Made by a program: the position numbers and the translations under genes. A stretch of DNA of 64,000 bases. Origin: an uncultured Bacteroidia bacterium (GTDB lineage: Bacteria; Bacteroidota; Bacteroidia; Bacteroidales; F082). Below are positions 25,834 through 35,663 of this stretch, piece by piece. Positions within the stretch are counted from its first letter, which is position 1. Every line of letters begins with the position of its first letter. Where the stretch lies: the NCBI GenBank assembly GCA_902800965.1, contig CADCGK010000004.1, forward strand, positions 1 to 64,000. Direction: 5' to 3'. Below the pieces are notes generated by a model. The model was not told where the DNA came from. It worked only from the letters and a program-made list of their open reading frames with translations, and did no database searches.

Positions 25834-27792
25834 TTAATTGCTCCTCGAGATCATCACCAAACTCACTTCCACGTCGTCGTTCTCGGAGATCAGCTCGATC
25901 CAGGTGTTGTTCTCACTGAACCACTTGTATTGGCCACCGATGCGGAAGATGTAAGTCTTTTCTTCCTCGTTCTCTGAGATGGCGAGCACGAAGCCGCCGT
26001 TCTTGCCGCTGTCGCTGCCGAAGCTAACGATCATCGGGAAGCTCTTGCCAGGCGTGATGTTGCGGGCTTTGATGACGACGTAGTTGGAACGACGCGAGGC
26101 CACATCAACGGGGTTGAAGGTGAAGCGGCGTGGCGTGTTAGCCGTCATGGTGAAGGCATCGGAGTTCAGCTCATACAGCTTGTTTTCTTCGATGAGGCGG
26201 TTGATCTTGTCGATCATCTCGACAGGGTAGGGCTCGCCCAAGCCAAGTTCGACGGCTTTGGCATAGCTTTCCACGGCTTTGTCGAAGGCCTTGGAGGCAT
26301 AATGTTTGTCGCCTTCCTTGATGAAGGTGTTGTATTGTGGACGGAGGGCTTCCAGACGTTCACGTTCCAGACGGGCCGCTTCTTCGTCAGCGGCGATCTT
26401 GGCGAGGATGCCGTCGATCTGAGCGATCTTGGCAGTGGCAACGGCATTGCCTTCATCGATGGTGAACACTTCTTGGTATTTGGCCTTGGCATCCATGAAT
26501 TTATCTTCTGCGAAGAGTCCGTCGGCAGCGCTCAGCATCTCTTGGATGCGGGCTTGACGTTCTGCCTCTGCTGCGGCAGCAGCCTCGGCGGCGAGTCGGG
26601 CAGCTTCGGCTTCTGCGGCCAACCTGGCAGCTTCGGCTTCAGCAGCCAGACGTGCGGCTTCCTCTTCGGCGGCGATACGAGCTGCCTCTTCAGCGGCCAG
26701 TCTTGCGGCCTCTTGCTCTGCGGCAATGCGTGCGGCTTCGGCTTCGGCGGCGAGTCGTGCAGCCTCAGCCTCGGCAGCGAGTCGTGCGGCCTCTGCCTCT
26801 GCGGCTAAACGTGCGGCTTCAGCCTCGGCAGCCAGACGTGCGGCTTCCTCTTCGGCGGCGATACGAGCGGCCTCTTCGGCATCCTGCTGGGCGATGAGGG
26901 GCTCGAGACGGGAGAGCATCTCGGTGGCGTAGGAATCGCCGGCCACGACGCTCAAGGCGCCTTGGTATTGTACCCTGGCATCTTTGTACTCCTTGGACTC
27001 ATACAGACGGTCGGCCTCTGCGATGTAAGCATTGTAACGGTCGTTGGTCGCCTTGGAGCCTTGCATCGTTTGCAGCAGATTCAGCGCCTGTCCGTCGTTG
27101 GGGAAGATCTCCAGCGCTTGGTTCAGCTTCTGGATGGCCCCGTCGAAATTCTTGCGAAGCGCGAGGTTGTTGGCTTCTTCCATGAGCTTGTCGAAACGGG
27201 CGACTTTCTCATTATACAGTGATTGTAGGCGTTTTGCTTCGGCGATACGTTCTTTCGGCAGATTGTCCTGAGGGAAGATGTCTTTGGCGATTTCAAACTG
27301 CATGATGGCAGCGTCGAAGTTCTCTTCTTCAAGAAGGGTGTTGCCTTGTGCGATGGCAGTGTCGTAGGCGTCTTGTTTGTCCTTGCGTTCCTTCAGGATG
27401 GCACGGATGGCATCGGCCTGTGCCCCGGTGTATTTGTCGTCAGGGAAGACTTCCAAAGCCTTCTCATATTCGGCCAAGGCCTCTTCGTATTTGTTCTGTG
27501 CATTGAGGGCGTCGCCGGCGTCAAGGTGGTAATAGAACACCTCTTGGCGTTGGCTGTCCTGTTGGATCTTAACCAAGGTCTCGTCAAGTTTTTTCTTGGC
27601 TTCGGCGTCTTTGGGCCTTTGCTTGAGCGCCATTTCGAAATAGGTCTTGGCGCTGATATAGTCTTTGGAGGCGAATTTGGTGTTGCCGCTTCGCATCAGC
27701 GATTCATAGCTTTCGGTATTCTGTGCTTGAATGCCTGTCGAGCATAATACAGCAACGCCTAACAATAAGCCAAATAACAAATGTCTTCTCAT
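25834..27792 (-). CDS. Exported TPR protein with long Ala/Glu coiled coil
   Basis: 652 residues. The signal peptide ends IQAQ. TPR-like repeats fill about 28-270 (for example TKFASKDYISAKTYFEMALKQ and YEEALAEYEKALEVFPDD). A highly repetitive helix of EAARLAAEA units (about 295-410) is followed by two more TPR motifs and a C-terminal domain of about 110 residues that looks like a beta sandwich. The repetitive helix is TolA-like and may span the periplasm. The function is unknown. Antisense open frames over the repeats are artefacts. Confidence 0.82.
   Translation of the reverse strand: MRRHLLFGLLLGVAVLCSTGIQAQNTESYESLMRSGNTKFASKDYISAKTYFEMALKQRPKDAEAKKKLDETLVKIQQDSQRQEVFYYHLDAGDALNAQNKYEEALAEYEKALEVFPDDKYTGAQADAIRAILKERKDKQDAYDTAIAQGNTLLEEENFDAAIMQFEIAKDIFPQDNLPKERIAEAKRLQSLYNEKVARFDKLMEEANNLALRKNFDGAIQKLNQALEIFPNDGQALNLLQTMQGSKATNDRYNAYIAEADRLYESKEYKDARVQYQGALSVVAGDSYATEMLSRLEPLIAQQDAEEAARIAAEEEAARLAAEAEAARLAAEAEAARLAAEAEAARLAAEAEAARIAAEQEAARLAAEEAARIAAEEEAARLAAEAEAARLAAEAEAARLAAEAAAAAEAERQARIQEMLSAADGLFAEDKFMDAKAKYQEVFTIDEGNAVATAKIAQIDGILAKIAADEEAARLERERLEALRPQYNTFIKEGDKHYASKAFDKAVESYAKAVELGLGEPYPVEMIDKINRLIEENKLYELNSDAFTMTANTPRRFTFNPVDVASRRSNYVVIKARNITPGKSFPMIVSFGSDSGKNGGFVLAISENEEEKTYIFRIGGQYKWFSENNTWIELISENDDVEVSLVMISRSN
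26540..26890 (-). repeat. In-frame coding repeat, EAARLAAEA units
   Basis: About 350 bp made of imperfect 15-24 bp units coding for Glu-Ala-Ala-Arg-Leu-Ala-Ala-Glu. The unit number is likely to vary between strains. Confidence 0.85.
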
Positions 27793-27832
27793 TTTATCTT
27801 TTATCTCTTATCTTTTATCTTTTATCTTCTAT

Positions 27833-28483
27833 CTAACTAATTAATCCATCTTTTATTGTTATGGTTCTATCCGACATAGCCGCCAGTTCCGGGTTGTGCG
27901 TCACGATGACGAAAGTCTGCCCGAACTCGTCGCGCAGCTTGAAAAACAGCTTATGCAACTCTTGTGCCGAAGTGGAGTCCAGGTTGCCCGAAGGCTCGTC
28001 GGCTAACACCACGGCGGGTCGGTTGATCAGGGCACGGGCCACGGCGATACGTTGCTGTTCACCTCCTGACAGTTGGGAAGGCTTGTGATCCTTGCGCTCC
28101 GTCAGGTTCAGGTAGTCGAGTAACTCCATGGCGTGTTTCGTGGCTTCTTCTTTCGGAGTGCCACCAATAAAGGCGGGGATGCAGATGTTCTCCAAGGCAG
28201 TGAACTCAGGCAGCAGATGGTGGAACTGAAACACGAAACCGATTTTCTTGTTTCTGAAATCCGCCAGGGCTTTGTCGTTGAGTTTGTTCACCTCGGTACC
28301 TTCGATGCTGAGCGATCCTTGGTCGGCACGGTCAAGGGTTCCCAGGATGTGAAGCAGGGTGGATTTCCCCGCTCCGGATGCCCCCACGATGCTCACAATC
28401 TCCTTTTGGGCGATGTGTAGGTCGATGCCTTTGAGAACCTCTAGGCTGCCGAAAGATTTATGTATGCCAGTCGCTTGGATCAT
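27833..28483 (-). CDS. lolD: ABC transporter ATPase LolD (lipoprotein release)
   Basis: 216 residues from ATG 28483 ([12 protein letters not shown]); a longer frame upstream is rejected because it crosses the promoter. Walker A is GASGAGKST, the signature is [15 protein letters not shown], Walker B is [12 protein letters not shown], and the H-loop is VTHN. The sequence matches the LolD/MacB subfamily, which powers release of lipoproteins from the inner membrane with LolC/E; no permease is adjacent. The minus-strand -7 box TATTTTTG (28508-28501) lies just upstream. Confidence 0.88.
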   Translation of the reverse strand: MIQATGIHKSFGSLEVLKGIDLHIAQKEIVSIVGASGAGKSTLLHILGTLDRADQGSLSIEGTEVNKLNDKALADFRNKKIGFVFQFHHLLPEFTALENICIPAFIGGTPKEEATKHAMELLDYLNLTERKDHKPSQLSGGEQQRIAVARALINRPAVVLADEPSGNLDSTSAQELHKLFFKLRDEFGQTFVIVTHNPELAAMSDRTITIKDGLIS

Positions 28484-28500
28484 GACCGTGAAATTTCCTG

Positions 28501-28550
28501 CAAAAATAAGATTTTTATGCTTACTTAGGTAGAAATATTCCGTATCTTTG
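28501..28550. promoter_or_regulatory. Divergent promoters of lolD and the Omp28-like gene
   Basis: TATTTTTG on the minus strand (28508-28501) serves lolD. TATCTTTG on the plus strand (28543-28550) serves the gene starting at 28572 and rules out its upstream in-frame ATG. Confidence 0.6.
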
Positions 28551-28571
28551 CACCAAACAAATATTATTATC

Positions 28572-30200
28572 ATGAAAAAGTACTTGCTTCTATCAGCTCT
28601 TATTTTTGGAATTTTCCAATATGGCATTTCTCAAACTAAAGACAACGTAGCGCGTGAATGCGTCCTGTTTGAACTCTTTACTGGGGTAAGATGCCCTTAT
28701 TGTCCTGCAGCAGCCAATGGCGTAGCCCAACTTCTTGAAGAAGGAAAATCCATCGCGCCGGTGGCGTATCATACCAGCGCATTTTCCAATCCTGAGTACT
28801 ATACTACGGAAACTAATGCAAGGGCATCATTTTATGGTATTAATAGTTACCCGACACTCAAGACGGATGGCATGCTTACGTATGCAAACGGTGGTAATGC
28901 CAGTCAAACCAACTATGCTCCGTTCCTCAACCAGTACAATCAAAGGATTAATCAGACGAGTCCTTTTACGATTGATTTGAGCTATGAATCGGTGGAAGGG
29001 TCAACATGTCGAGTGAATTGCGTCGTGACCCAGGTGGGAGAGTGTAGCGGTACCAATGTTAGAGTTTTTATTGCTTTGACGCAGTGTAACATTAATGTAT
29101 CTTGGCAAGGAATGACGGGGCTGCATCATGTGTGCAGGGATATGATTCCCAACCAGGCGGGAACTACATTCGTGGGACCGACGATGACCATCAGCGAGAC
29201 TTTCGAGATGAATTGGCCAAAGGAAGACTGTTATCTGACCGCATGGGTGCAAAACTATACTGGTTCAAGGGAAGTGTATCAGACGGTGCGCATGTCGACA
29301 GCTTTGGATCTAGATTACGATCTGGTCTTGGAAAATGTCAGTGAAGTAGTGTATTCCAACTGCTCTGGGATACAGGGACCTAGATTTACAGTGAAAAACT
29401 TTGGAAACCAGGCGGTTACTTCTTTTGATATGTGCGTTAATGATGGTCAAGAAGATCATATTCAGACATGGCACGGAAACTTGGAACCTGGAGAGACAAC
29501 CACTGTGAAAATGGATGACTTCGAAGGAGCTCCCTGCGATGTGTTGCATCTCAATGTTGCAATGCCTAATGGACACCAAGATCAGTTTATGGCTGATAAT
29601 TATGCAGAGGTTGAAATGGAGGAAGTAAGGACCATAGATGGGTTCATTAAGCTTCAAATCAAGACGGATGGAAACCCGGAAGAGACGGTGGTGCAGGTTG
29701 AGAATATGGAAACTGGCGAGATTGTTCAGACATTTACTTTTGATATACCACGGCATACCTATAGAGAAGAGTTCGTGCTCTTGAATGCAGGTTGTTACAG
29801 ACTAAGCGTCTTGGATTCTGGTGGTGATGGATTGGGAAGTGGCTCTTTGTTCGCTTTCCAAGATTCAGAAGGCGAGTCCTTCTTCAAAGGAGGAGGAGCA
29901 GTATCTCATTTTGAGTATAGAATTGACTGTGAGGTGTACTGTGACGGTACTTTGAATGTGCCGGAACAAACGGTTGACAAATGCGTGGTCTTGCCAAATC
30001 CTTCCAATGGTACTTTCTATTTGGACTTGGATGCTGGTTTGTGGCAAGTGACAATATGTGATCTTTCTGGTCGTTTGATCTATCAGAACAATAGCTATAC
30101 TGATGGCATGATCTCAATAGAGGGTTGCGAGAGTGGAATGTATGTCCTGAAAGCCACCAACGGCACAAAGGAAGTCGTACGGAAAGTGATGGTCTATTAA
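28572..30200 (+). CDS. Omp28-related protein with T9SS sorting domain
   Basis: 542 residues. The signal peptide ends GISQ. Residues about 25-220 match the Omp28 family, a thioredoxin-like fold with a CPYC motif in [16 protein letters not shown] and the SYPTLKTDG loop. A middle beta region follows, including [13 protein letters not shown]. Residues about 465-542 are a type IX secretion sorting domain ([28 protein letters not shown]). It is probably a surface protein. ATG 28572 follows the promoter at 28543. Confidence 0.85.
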   Translation: MKKYLLLSALIFGIFQYGISQTKDNVARECVLFELFTGVRCPYCPAAANGVAQLLEEGKSIAPVAYHTSAFSNPEYYTTETNARASFYGINSYPTLKTDGMLTYANGGNASQTNYAPFLNQYNQRINQTSPFTIDLSYESVEGSTCRVNCVVTQVGECSGTNVRVFIALTQCNINVSWQGMTGLHHVCRDMIPNQAGTTFVGPTMTISETFEMNWPKEDCYLTAWVQNYTGSREVYQTVRMSTALDLDYDLVLENVSEVVYSNCSGIQGPRFTVKNFGNQAVTSFDMCVNDGQEDHIQTWHGNLEPGETTTVKMDDFEGAPCDVLHLNVAMPNGHQDQFMADNYAEVEMEEVRTIDGFIKLQIKTDGNPEETVVQVENMETGEIVQTFTFDIPRHTYREEFVLLNAGCYRLSVLDSGGDGLGSGSLFAFQDSEGESFFKGGGAVSHFEYRIDCEVYCDGTLNVPEQTVDKCVVLPNPSNGTFYLDLDAGLWQVTICDLSGRLIYQNNSYTDGMISIEGCESGMYVLKATNGTKEVVRKVMVY

Positions 30201-30202
30201 TT

Positions 30203-30856
30203 ATGGTAGGTACAAGAATCCAGCAGAAGTACAACGCTTTTGTGGATTATTTCGAGGAGCACATGCCTGTGGCGGGATCGGAGTTGGTCTTCCGAAATCC
30301 GTACGAGCTTTTGGTTTCAGTCATCCTTTCGGCGCAGTGCACTGATAAGCGAGTCAACATGACTACGCCAGCGCTATTCGAGAGGTTCCCAACACCTGAA
30401 GCCATGGCCAGTTCCACAGTTGAGGAGATATACTCCTATATCAAATCGATTTCGTATCCCAACAACAAGTCGAAGAACCTGCTTGGCATGGCGCAGGCTT
30501 TGGTTAAAGACTTCCATGGCGTGGTTCCCGACAATCTGGAGGATCTGCAAAGGCTTCCGGGAGTGGGGCGCAAGACGGCCAATGTGATGATGGCGGTGGC
30601 TTTCAAGCAGCCAGCGATGCCTGTCGATACGCATGTGTTCCGTGTGGCCAACCGGATCGGCTTGACCAAGAATTCCAAGAATGTTTTGGATACTGAAAAG
30701 GTCTTGGTGAAGCACTTCCCGAGCGAGGTGCTTTCGAAGGCTCATCACTGGCTGATCCTTCATGGTCGTTATGTCTGCCAGGCTAGAAAACCATTGTGTG
30801 AGAAGTGCGGAATTACAGGCATTTGCGATTATTATAAAAAAGAAATTAGAAAGTAA
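30203..30856 (+). CDS. nth: Endonuclease III (DNA glycosylase/AP lyase)
   Basis: 217 residues starting at ATG 30203, two bases after the previous stop. The helix-hairpin-helix LPGVGRKTANVM carries the catalytic Lys124, D142 (PVDTHV) is the catalytic Asp, and the C-terminal C-x6-C-x2-C-x5-C cluster (VCQARKPLCEKCGITGIC) binds a [4Fe-4S]. It removes oxidised pyrimidines in base-excision repair. Confidence 0.95.
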   Translation: MVGTRIQQKYNAFVDYFEEHMPVAGSELVFRNPYELLVSVILSAQCTDKRVNMTTPALFERFPTPEAMASSTVEEIYSYIKSISYPNNKSKNLLGMAQALVKDFHGVVPDNLEDLQRLPGVGRKTANVMMAVAFKQPAMPVDTHVFRVANRIGLTKNSKNVLDTEKVLVKHFPSEVLSKAHHWLILHGRYVCQARKPLCEKCGITGICDYYKKEIRK

Positions 30857-30864
30857 ATCAACAT

Positions 30865-30898
30865 TTTGCACATTTCAAAGATAGTTTTCATATCTTTG
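30865..30898 (+). promoter_or_regulatory. recA promoter
   Basis: TTTG (30865-30868) is followed after 22 bases by TATCTTTG (30891-30898). No LexA-type palindrome was recognised next to it. Confidence 0.6.
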
Positions 30899-30946
30899 CA
30901 AATAGATAAATAGCGTAAAATAAGTAATAATTAAAAATATACAGTT

Positions 30947-31972
30947 ATGACAACGGAAAAAGTACAAGAAGATGCCCAAAAGATCAAGCAGGAAAAGCTG
31001 AAGGCGCTGGAGGCGACATTGGGCAACATTGAGAAAAATTTTGGCAAGGGCAGCATCATGCGCCTCGGAGCCGAAGCAGAGAAAATGGAGTCGATCTCCA
31101 CTGGATCGCTTGGCCTTGACTATGCGTTGGGCGTGGGTGGCTTGCCCAAAGGCAGGATCATCGAGATCTACGGACCTGAGAGCTCTGGTAAGACGACGCT
31201 GGCACTGCATGTGATCGCTGAATCCCAGAAGAAAGGCGGCATTGCTGCGTTCATCGATGCGGAACATGCGTTCGACAGGTTCTATGCCGCCAAGCTTGGC
31301 GTCGATGTGGAGAATTTGTTGATCTCTCAGCCCGACTATGGCGAGCAGGCCTTGGAAATCGCCGAGAACCTGATCCGTTCGGGCGCCATCGATGTCATCG
31401 TGGTGGACTCTGTGGCTGCTTTGACCCCCAAGAGTGAGCTGGAAGGGGAGATGGGCGATAGCAAGATGGGCTTGCAGGCACGCCTGATGTCACAAGCCAT
31501 GCGTAAACTCACCGCTACGATCAACAAGACCGGTTGCATCTGCATCTTCATCAACCAGCTGCGTGAGAAACTCGGCGTGCTGTTTGGCAATCCGGAGACG
31601 ACTACCGGCGGTAACGCCCTTAAGTTCTATAGCTCGGTGCGTCTGGACATCCGTAAGGTCAGCCAGATCAAAGAAGGAGAAAATGTCATCGGCAGCCGCG
31701 TGAAAGTCAAGGTGGTGAAGAACAAGGTGGCTCCTCCGTTCCGTAAGGCCGAGTTCGACATCCTTTATGGAGAAGGTATCTCCCGTTCAGGTGAGATCGT
31801 CGATCTGGGAGTGGAAACCAACATCATCAAGAAGAGCGGATCATGGTTCAGTTATGGCGATTCCAAGCTGGCACAAGGCCGCGATGCCGTGAAACGGCTC
31901 ATTGATGACAATCCGGAACTGGCTGAAGAGCTCTCTGCAAAGATCTTGGAAGCCCTAGAAAAGACTGAATGA
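30947..31972 (+). CDS. recA: Recombinase RecA
   Basis: 341 residues. Walker [10 protein letters not shown], the IDAEHAFD motif, loop L2 region [17 protein letters not shown] and the acidic C-terminus are all present. RecA binds single-stranded DNA, drives strand exchange and controls the SOS response. No intein or truncation. A TPR lipoprotein gene follows after 7 bp. Confidence 0.98.
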   Translation: MTTEKVQEDAQKIKQEKLKALEATLGNIEKNFGKGSIMRLGAEAEKMESISTGSLGLDYALGVGGLPKGRIIEIYGPESSGKTTLALHVIAESQKKGGIAAFIDAEHAFDRFYAAKLGVDVENLLISQPDYGEQALEIAENLIRSGAIDVIVVDSVAALTPKSELEGEMGDSKMGLQARLMSQAMRKLTATINKTGCICIFINQLREKLGVLFGNPETTTGGNALKFYSSVRLDIRKVSQIKEGENVIGSRVKVKVVKNKVAPPFRKAEFDILYGEGISRSGEIVDLGVETNIIKKSGSWFSYGDSKLAQGRDAVKRLIDDNPELAEELSAKILEALEKTE

Positions 31973-31979
31973 TTCAACT

Positions 31980-33017
31980 ATGAAGAAAAGACTGATTTGG
32001 TTGTGCCTGGGCATGGCCTTGTGCCTTGTGGCTTGTAATGACAATGGCAAGAATAACAATCAAGGCAACGATGAACCAAAGGTTGAAGAGGTGGATGTTA
32101 CTAAGGATCCTCTCAAACTAATTGACGATTCCATCGCGATGGATGAGAATCGCCCTGATCTTTATTTAAGAAGAGCCAGCATTTTGATGAGTAGGGAACA
32201 GGTGGGAATGGCCATGATGGATGTCAACAAAGCTATCCAGCTGGATCCTAAGAATGTAGATGCCTTGCTGATGCTTTCCGACATCTACTATCAGATGGGT
32301 GACGAATCCAATATCACATCAACTTTAAATAAGGCACTGGAGATTGATCCGTATGATGCCCGTCCCATGGTGAAATTGGCAGAGCTTAACCTGTTGCAGC
32401 AGAACTTCAACCTTGCCTTTGGCTATGTGGACAATGCCTTGAAAGTCAGCACCTATAACCCTAAGGCCTATTTTGTCAGAGGTATGACCTACATGGCCAA
32501 ACAGGATACGGCTTCAGCGTTGAAAAATTTCTTGATTGCCCGTGAACAAGATGGCAGCTTTTATGATCCGCAACATGAGATTTGCAAAATCTATTTGGCA
32601 CAGCACAATCCGTTGGCAGAAGGATTTATGCGCTCTCTGGTTTCTGGTTTCCCGGATGTGCCTATGGCAAGATATGACTTGGCTTTGTTCCTTCAGGATA
32701 ATGGCCATCCAGAAGAAGCCCTGGCACATTATGATACATTGTTGCAGCTGAGTCCTAACAACAGCCGTTTGCTCTTTAACAAAGGCTATGTCTATTTTGT
32801 ATATCTTGGAGAAAACGAGAAAGCATTGGATTATTTCAACCAATCCTTGCAAAGCGATCCAAATTATTTGGATGCATTATACAACAAAGGACATGTGTTG
32901 GAGCAAATGGGCGACTATGTGCAGGCCAAGTCGATTTACACGCAGGTCTTGTCAGAGAAGCCGAATTACCAACTTGCCATTCAAGGAATAAACAGAATAG
33001 CCAACCAGTCTGAATAA
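31980..33017 (+). CDS. TPR-repeat lipoprotein
   Basis: 345 residues with a lipobox (LVAC) and an Asn-rich linker, then about seven TPR motifs (for example LYLRRASILMSREQVGMAMMDVNKAIQLD and ALYNKGHVLEQMGDYVQA). It probably scaffolds an envelope complex. It is cotranscribed with recA by spacing (7 bp) and ends at a strong terminator. Confidence 0.83.
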   Translation: MKKRLIWLCLGMALCLVACNDNGKNNNQGNDEPKVEEVDVTKDPLKLIDDSIAMDENRPDLYLRRASILMSREQVGMAMMDVNKAIQLDPKNVDALLMLSDIYYQMGDESNITSTLNKALEIDPYDARPMVKLAELNLLQQNFNLAFGYVDNALKVSTYNPKAYFVRGMTYMAKQDTASALKNFLIAREQDGSFYDPQHEICKIYLAQHNPLAEGFMRSLVSGFPDVPMARYDLALFLQDNGHPEEALAHYDTLLQLSPNNSRLLFNKGYVYFVYLGENEKALDYFNQSLQSDPNYLDALYNKGHVLEQMGDYVQAKSIYTQVLSEKPNYQLAIQGINRIANQSE

Positions 33018-33020
33018 AAT

Positions 33021-33061
33021 GAAAACGGAGAACTGTAAGCTTTCAGTTCTCCGTTTTCATT
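33021..33061. terminator. Bidirectional hairpin terminator
   Basis: 15-bp perfect arms at 33021-33035 and 33044-33058 (GAAAACGGAGAACTG and its complement) with an 8-base loop and T-rich flank, between convergent genes. Confidence 0.9.
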
Positions 33062-33063
33062 TT

Positions 33064-34782
33064 TCAGTTCAATTGTGCTGCGGCAGTCTCTAATTTCTTG
33101 TCAAGTACCTTCATCGACTCTTCAATGCTGCCTTCGATCTTGCCTTTCATGCTGAAATAGAATTTGATCTTCGGCTCGGTGCCGGAGGGACGGATGCTGA
33201 TCTTGGAGCCGTTCTCTGTGAAGAACTGGAGCACATCGGATTTCGGCAGGTTGATCGCAGTGACTTTCCCGTTCAGCAGGTCTTTGGCTTCCAGGATCTT
33301 GTAATCCCTGACTTCAACCACTTTCTCGCCGGCGATCTCGGTGGGTGGTGTCTCGCGGAACCTTGCCATCATGGCTTTGATCTCTTCTGTGCCGCTGATG
33401 CCTTTCTTGGTTAGAGAGACCAGCTTCTCCTTATATAATCCGAACTCACGATAGATGTCGCATAGCAACTCGTAGAAGGTCTTGCCTTGTTCGGCAGCCC
33501 ATGCCATGGCTTCTGCCAAGAGGCTGGTGGCGATGACGGCGTCTTTGTCGCGGACGAAGTCGCCTGCGAGGTAGCCATAGCTTTCTTCACCGCCGCCGAT
33601 GAACTGTTTCTTGCCTTCGAGCTCAAGAATCTTGTCGGCGATGTATTTGAAACCTGTCAGGACGTCGTAGCGGTCCACATTGTATTTCTTGGCGATTTCG
33701 AACAGCAGTTCGGTGGTCACGATGGTCTTCACGACGAATTCCTTGCCAGTGAGCTTGCCCAGCTCATGCCATCTGGTGAGCAGATAGTAGAGGAACACGC
33801 TAGCGGCTTGGTTGCCGTTGAGGAGGATGAACTCGCCTTTTTCATTTTTGACGGCGACACCCACACGGTCGGCATCGGGGTCGGTAGCCAACACCAAGTC
33901 GGCGTTGATGTCTTGTGCTTTCTTGACGGCGAGTGCCATGGCGGCAGGCTCTTCCGGATTGGGCGATTTCACGGTGGGGAAGTCACCGTCAACCACCATC
34001 TGTTCTTCTACGCAATACACGTTCTCGAAGCCTTTGCGCTTCAAGATCTCGGGGACCAAGCGGCGGCCGGTGCCATGAATCGGGGTATAGACGATCTTAA
34101 GGTCTTTGTGCTTCTTTATTAGATCCAACGAAAGTGAGAGACCGAACACCTTGTCCAGATAGATGTCGTCGAACTTCTCGTCAAGTATGGTGATGAGTTC
34201 CGGACGGCGGTTGAAGTTGACCATGGAAGGATCGGCGATCTTTTCCACTTCGGCAATCACGTTCTTGTCGTGAGGGCTGACGAGCTGTCCGCCATCGTTC
34301 CAGTAGGCTTTGTAACCGTTGTATTCCTTGGGGTTGTGTGAAGCGGTGACCATCACGCCGGCGTGGCAATGCATCTCACGAACGGCAAACGAGAGTTCGG
34401 GAGTGGGGCGGAGGCAGTCGAAGAGGAACACATGGATGCCGTTGGCCGACATGACGTCAGCTGTGATGTTGGCGAAGGCGGGGCTGTTGTTGCGGCAGTC
34501 GTAGGCGACGGCAACGCGCAGCTCTTTCTCGCCAGGATTCATCTTCTTGATGTAGTTGGCAAAGCCTTGGGTAGCCATGGCAACGGTATAGACGTTCATC
34601 CGGTTGGTGCCTACACCCATGATGCCGCGAAGGCCTCCAGTGCCGAATTCCAAGTTGCAGTAGAAGCTCTCGGTCAATTCGTTCGGGTCGTTGTCAATGA
34701 GTTCCTGGACCTTTTTGCGGGTCTCTTCGTCGTATTGTTCAGTAAGCCAGCTTTGGGCTCTTTCAAGAATTTTTTGATCCAT
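33064..34782 (-). CDS. Phosphohexomutase (phosphoglucomutase/phosphomannomutase family)
   Basis: 572 residues starting at ATG 34782 (MDQKILERAQ), which shares a base with the rfbD stop (TAATG). The phosphoserine loop is TASHNP (S148), the metal loop is DPDADRVG, the sugar loop is GGEESYGY, and the phosphate loop is SIRPSGTEPKIK, all four being standard. It interconverts hexose 1- and 6-phosphates for glycan precursors. The length fits the large PGM2-like/PgcA type. The coupling to rfbD supports a role in nucleotide-sugar supply. Confidence 0.92.
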   Translation of the reverse strand: MDQKILERAQSWLTEQYDEETRKKVQELIDNDPNELTESFYCNLEFGTGGLRGIMGVGTNRMNVYTVAMATQGFANYIKKMNPGEKELRVAVAYDCRNNSPAFANITADVMSANGIHVFLFDCLRPTPELSFAVREMHCHAGVMVTASHNPKEYNGYKAYWNDGGQLVSPHDKNVIAEVEKIADPSMVNFNRRPELITILDEKFDDIYLDKVFGLSLSLDLIKKHKDLKIVYTPIHGTGRRLVPEILKRKGFENVYCVEEQMVVDGDFPTVKSPNPEEPAAMALAVKKAQDINADLVLATDPDADRVGVAVKNEKGEFILLNGNQAASVFLYYLLTRWHELGKLTGKEFVVKTIVTTELLFEIAKKYNVDRYDVLTGFKYIADKILELEGKKQFIGGGEESYGYLAGDFVRDKDAVIATSLLAEAMAWAAEQGKTFYELLCDIYREFGLYKEKLVSLTKKGISGTEEIKAMMARFRETPPTEIAGEKVVEVRDYKILEAKDLLNGKVTAINLPKSDVLQFFTENGSKISIRPSGTEPKIKFYFSMKGKIEGSIEESMKVLDKKLETAAAQLN

Positions 34783-35648
34783 TATGATTGTTTTTTTAGT
34801 TCTTCGATGCATTTCTCCAAGCTATCCCGCCAGAAAGGAATCTCAATACAGGCGTATTCCTTAATCTTGCTTAAATCCAGCACGCTGTATGCGGGACGTT
34901 TGGCCTTGGTGGGATATTGGTCAGTCGTAATTGGGTTTACCTTGCAGGACTTTCCGCCAATTTCCATGATAGCGGTGGCGAAGTCGTACCAGGTGATTTG
35001 TCCTTCGTTGGTGAAGTGGAAGGTCTCTTGAATGGGTTCTTTCTTGTCCTTATTGATCAAAGCGACAATGGCAACTGCGAGGTCGTGGGCCCAAGTTGGG
35101 CAGCCTTTTTGATCGGCAACCACGTTGATCTCGTCTTTTGTGTCGCCCAGCATGAGCATGGTCTTCACGAAGTTCTTTCCAACCGATGAATACAGCCATG
35201 CCGTGCGCACGATCATATAGTTGCAGCCGCTTTCGCGGATGAGGCGCTCGCCTTCGGCTTTGGTGCTGCCATAGACCGACTGCGGGTTGATGGGATCATC
35301 GACTTTATAGGGGAGGGTGGCGTCGCCGCCAAAAACATAGTCTGTGGAGACGTGTACCAGCAGGGCATTGTGTTTCAAGCAGGTGTCGGCCAACAATTTC
35401 GGTGCGAACGCATTGATGAAGGCGGCTATTTCCGGCTGGTCCTCGGCCATATCGACTGCCGTGTAGGCGGCGCAATTGACGCAAACGTCGATCTGGTGCT
35501 CCGAGAAAGCAGCTTCCACCGCTGTTCCGTTGCAGATGTCCAAGGTGTCAACATCCGTGAAATACCAGTGATTCTTCTGGTCTGCAGCGGTGATCTTCTG
35601 GATCTCCGTTCCTAGTTGTCCGTGGCATCCTGTAACCAATACGTTCAT
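34782..35648 (-). CDS. rfbD: dTDP-4-dehydrorhamnose reductase
   Basis: 288 residues. The NAD(P)-binding GCHGQLG lies at the N-terminus, followed by NCAAYTAVDMAE, STDYVFGG and the YGSTKAEGE catalytic Tyr-Lys. It performs the last step of dTDP-L-rhamnose synthesis. It is part of a leftward unit yebC - cyclase-like - rfbD - phosphohexomutase. Confidence 0.93.
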   Translation of the reverse strand: MNVLVTGCHGQLGTEIQKITAADQKNHWYFTDVDTLDICNGTAVEAAFSEHQIDVCVNCAAYTAVDMAEDQPEIAAFINAFAPKLLADTCLKHNALLVHVSTDYVFGGDATLPYKVDDPINPQSVYGSTKAEGERLIRESGCNYMIVRTAWLYSSVGKNFVKTMLMLGDTKDEINVVADQKGCPTWAHDLAVAIVALINKDKKEPIQETFHFTNEGQITWYDFATAIMEIGGKSCKVNPITTDQYPTKAKRPAYSVLDLSKIKEYACIEIPFWRDSLEKCIEELKKQS

Positions 35649-35663
35649 GGGGCAAAAGCTTTA

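Noticed and set aside
26302..26932. Gly/Cys- and Ala-rich plus-strand frames
   Set aside because: They are antisense readings of the EAARLAAEA coding repeats.
30860..30946. SOS box upstream of recA
   Set aside because: No convincing LexA-type palindrome was found; only the Bacteroidetes promoter is supported.
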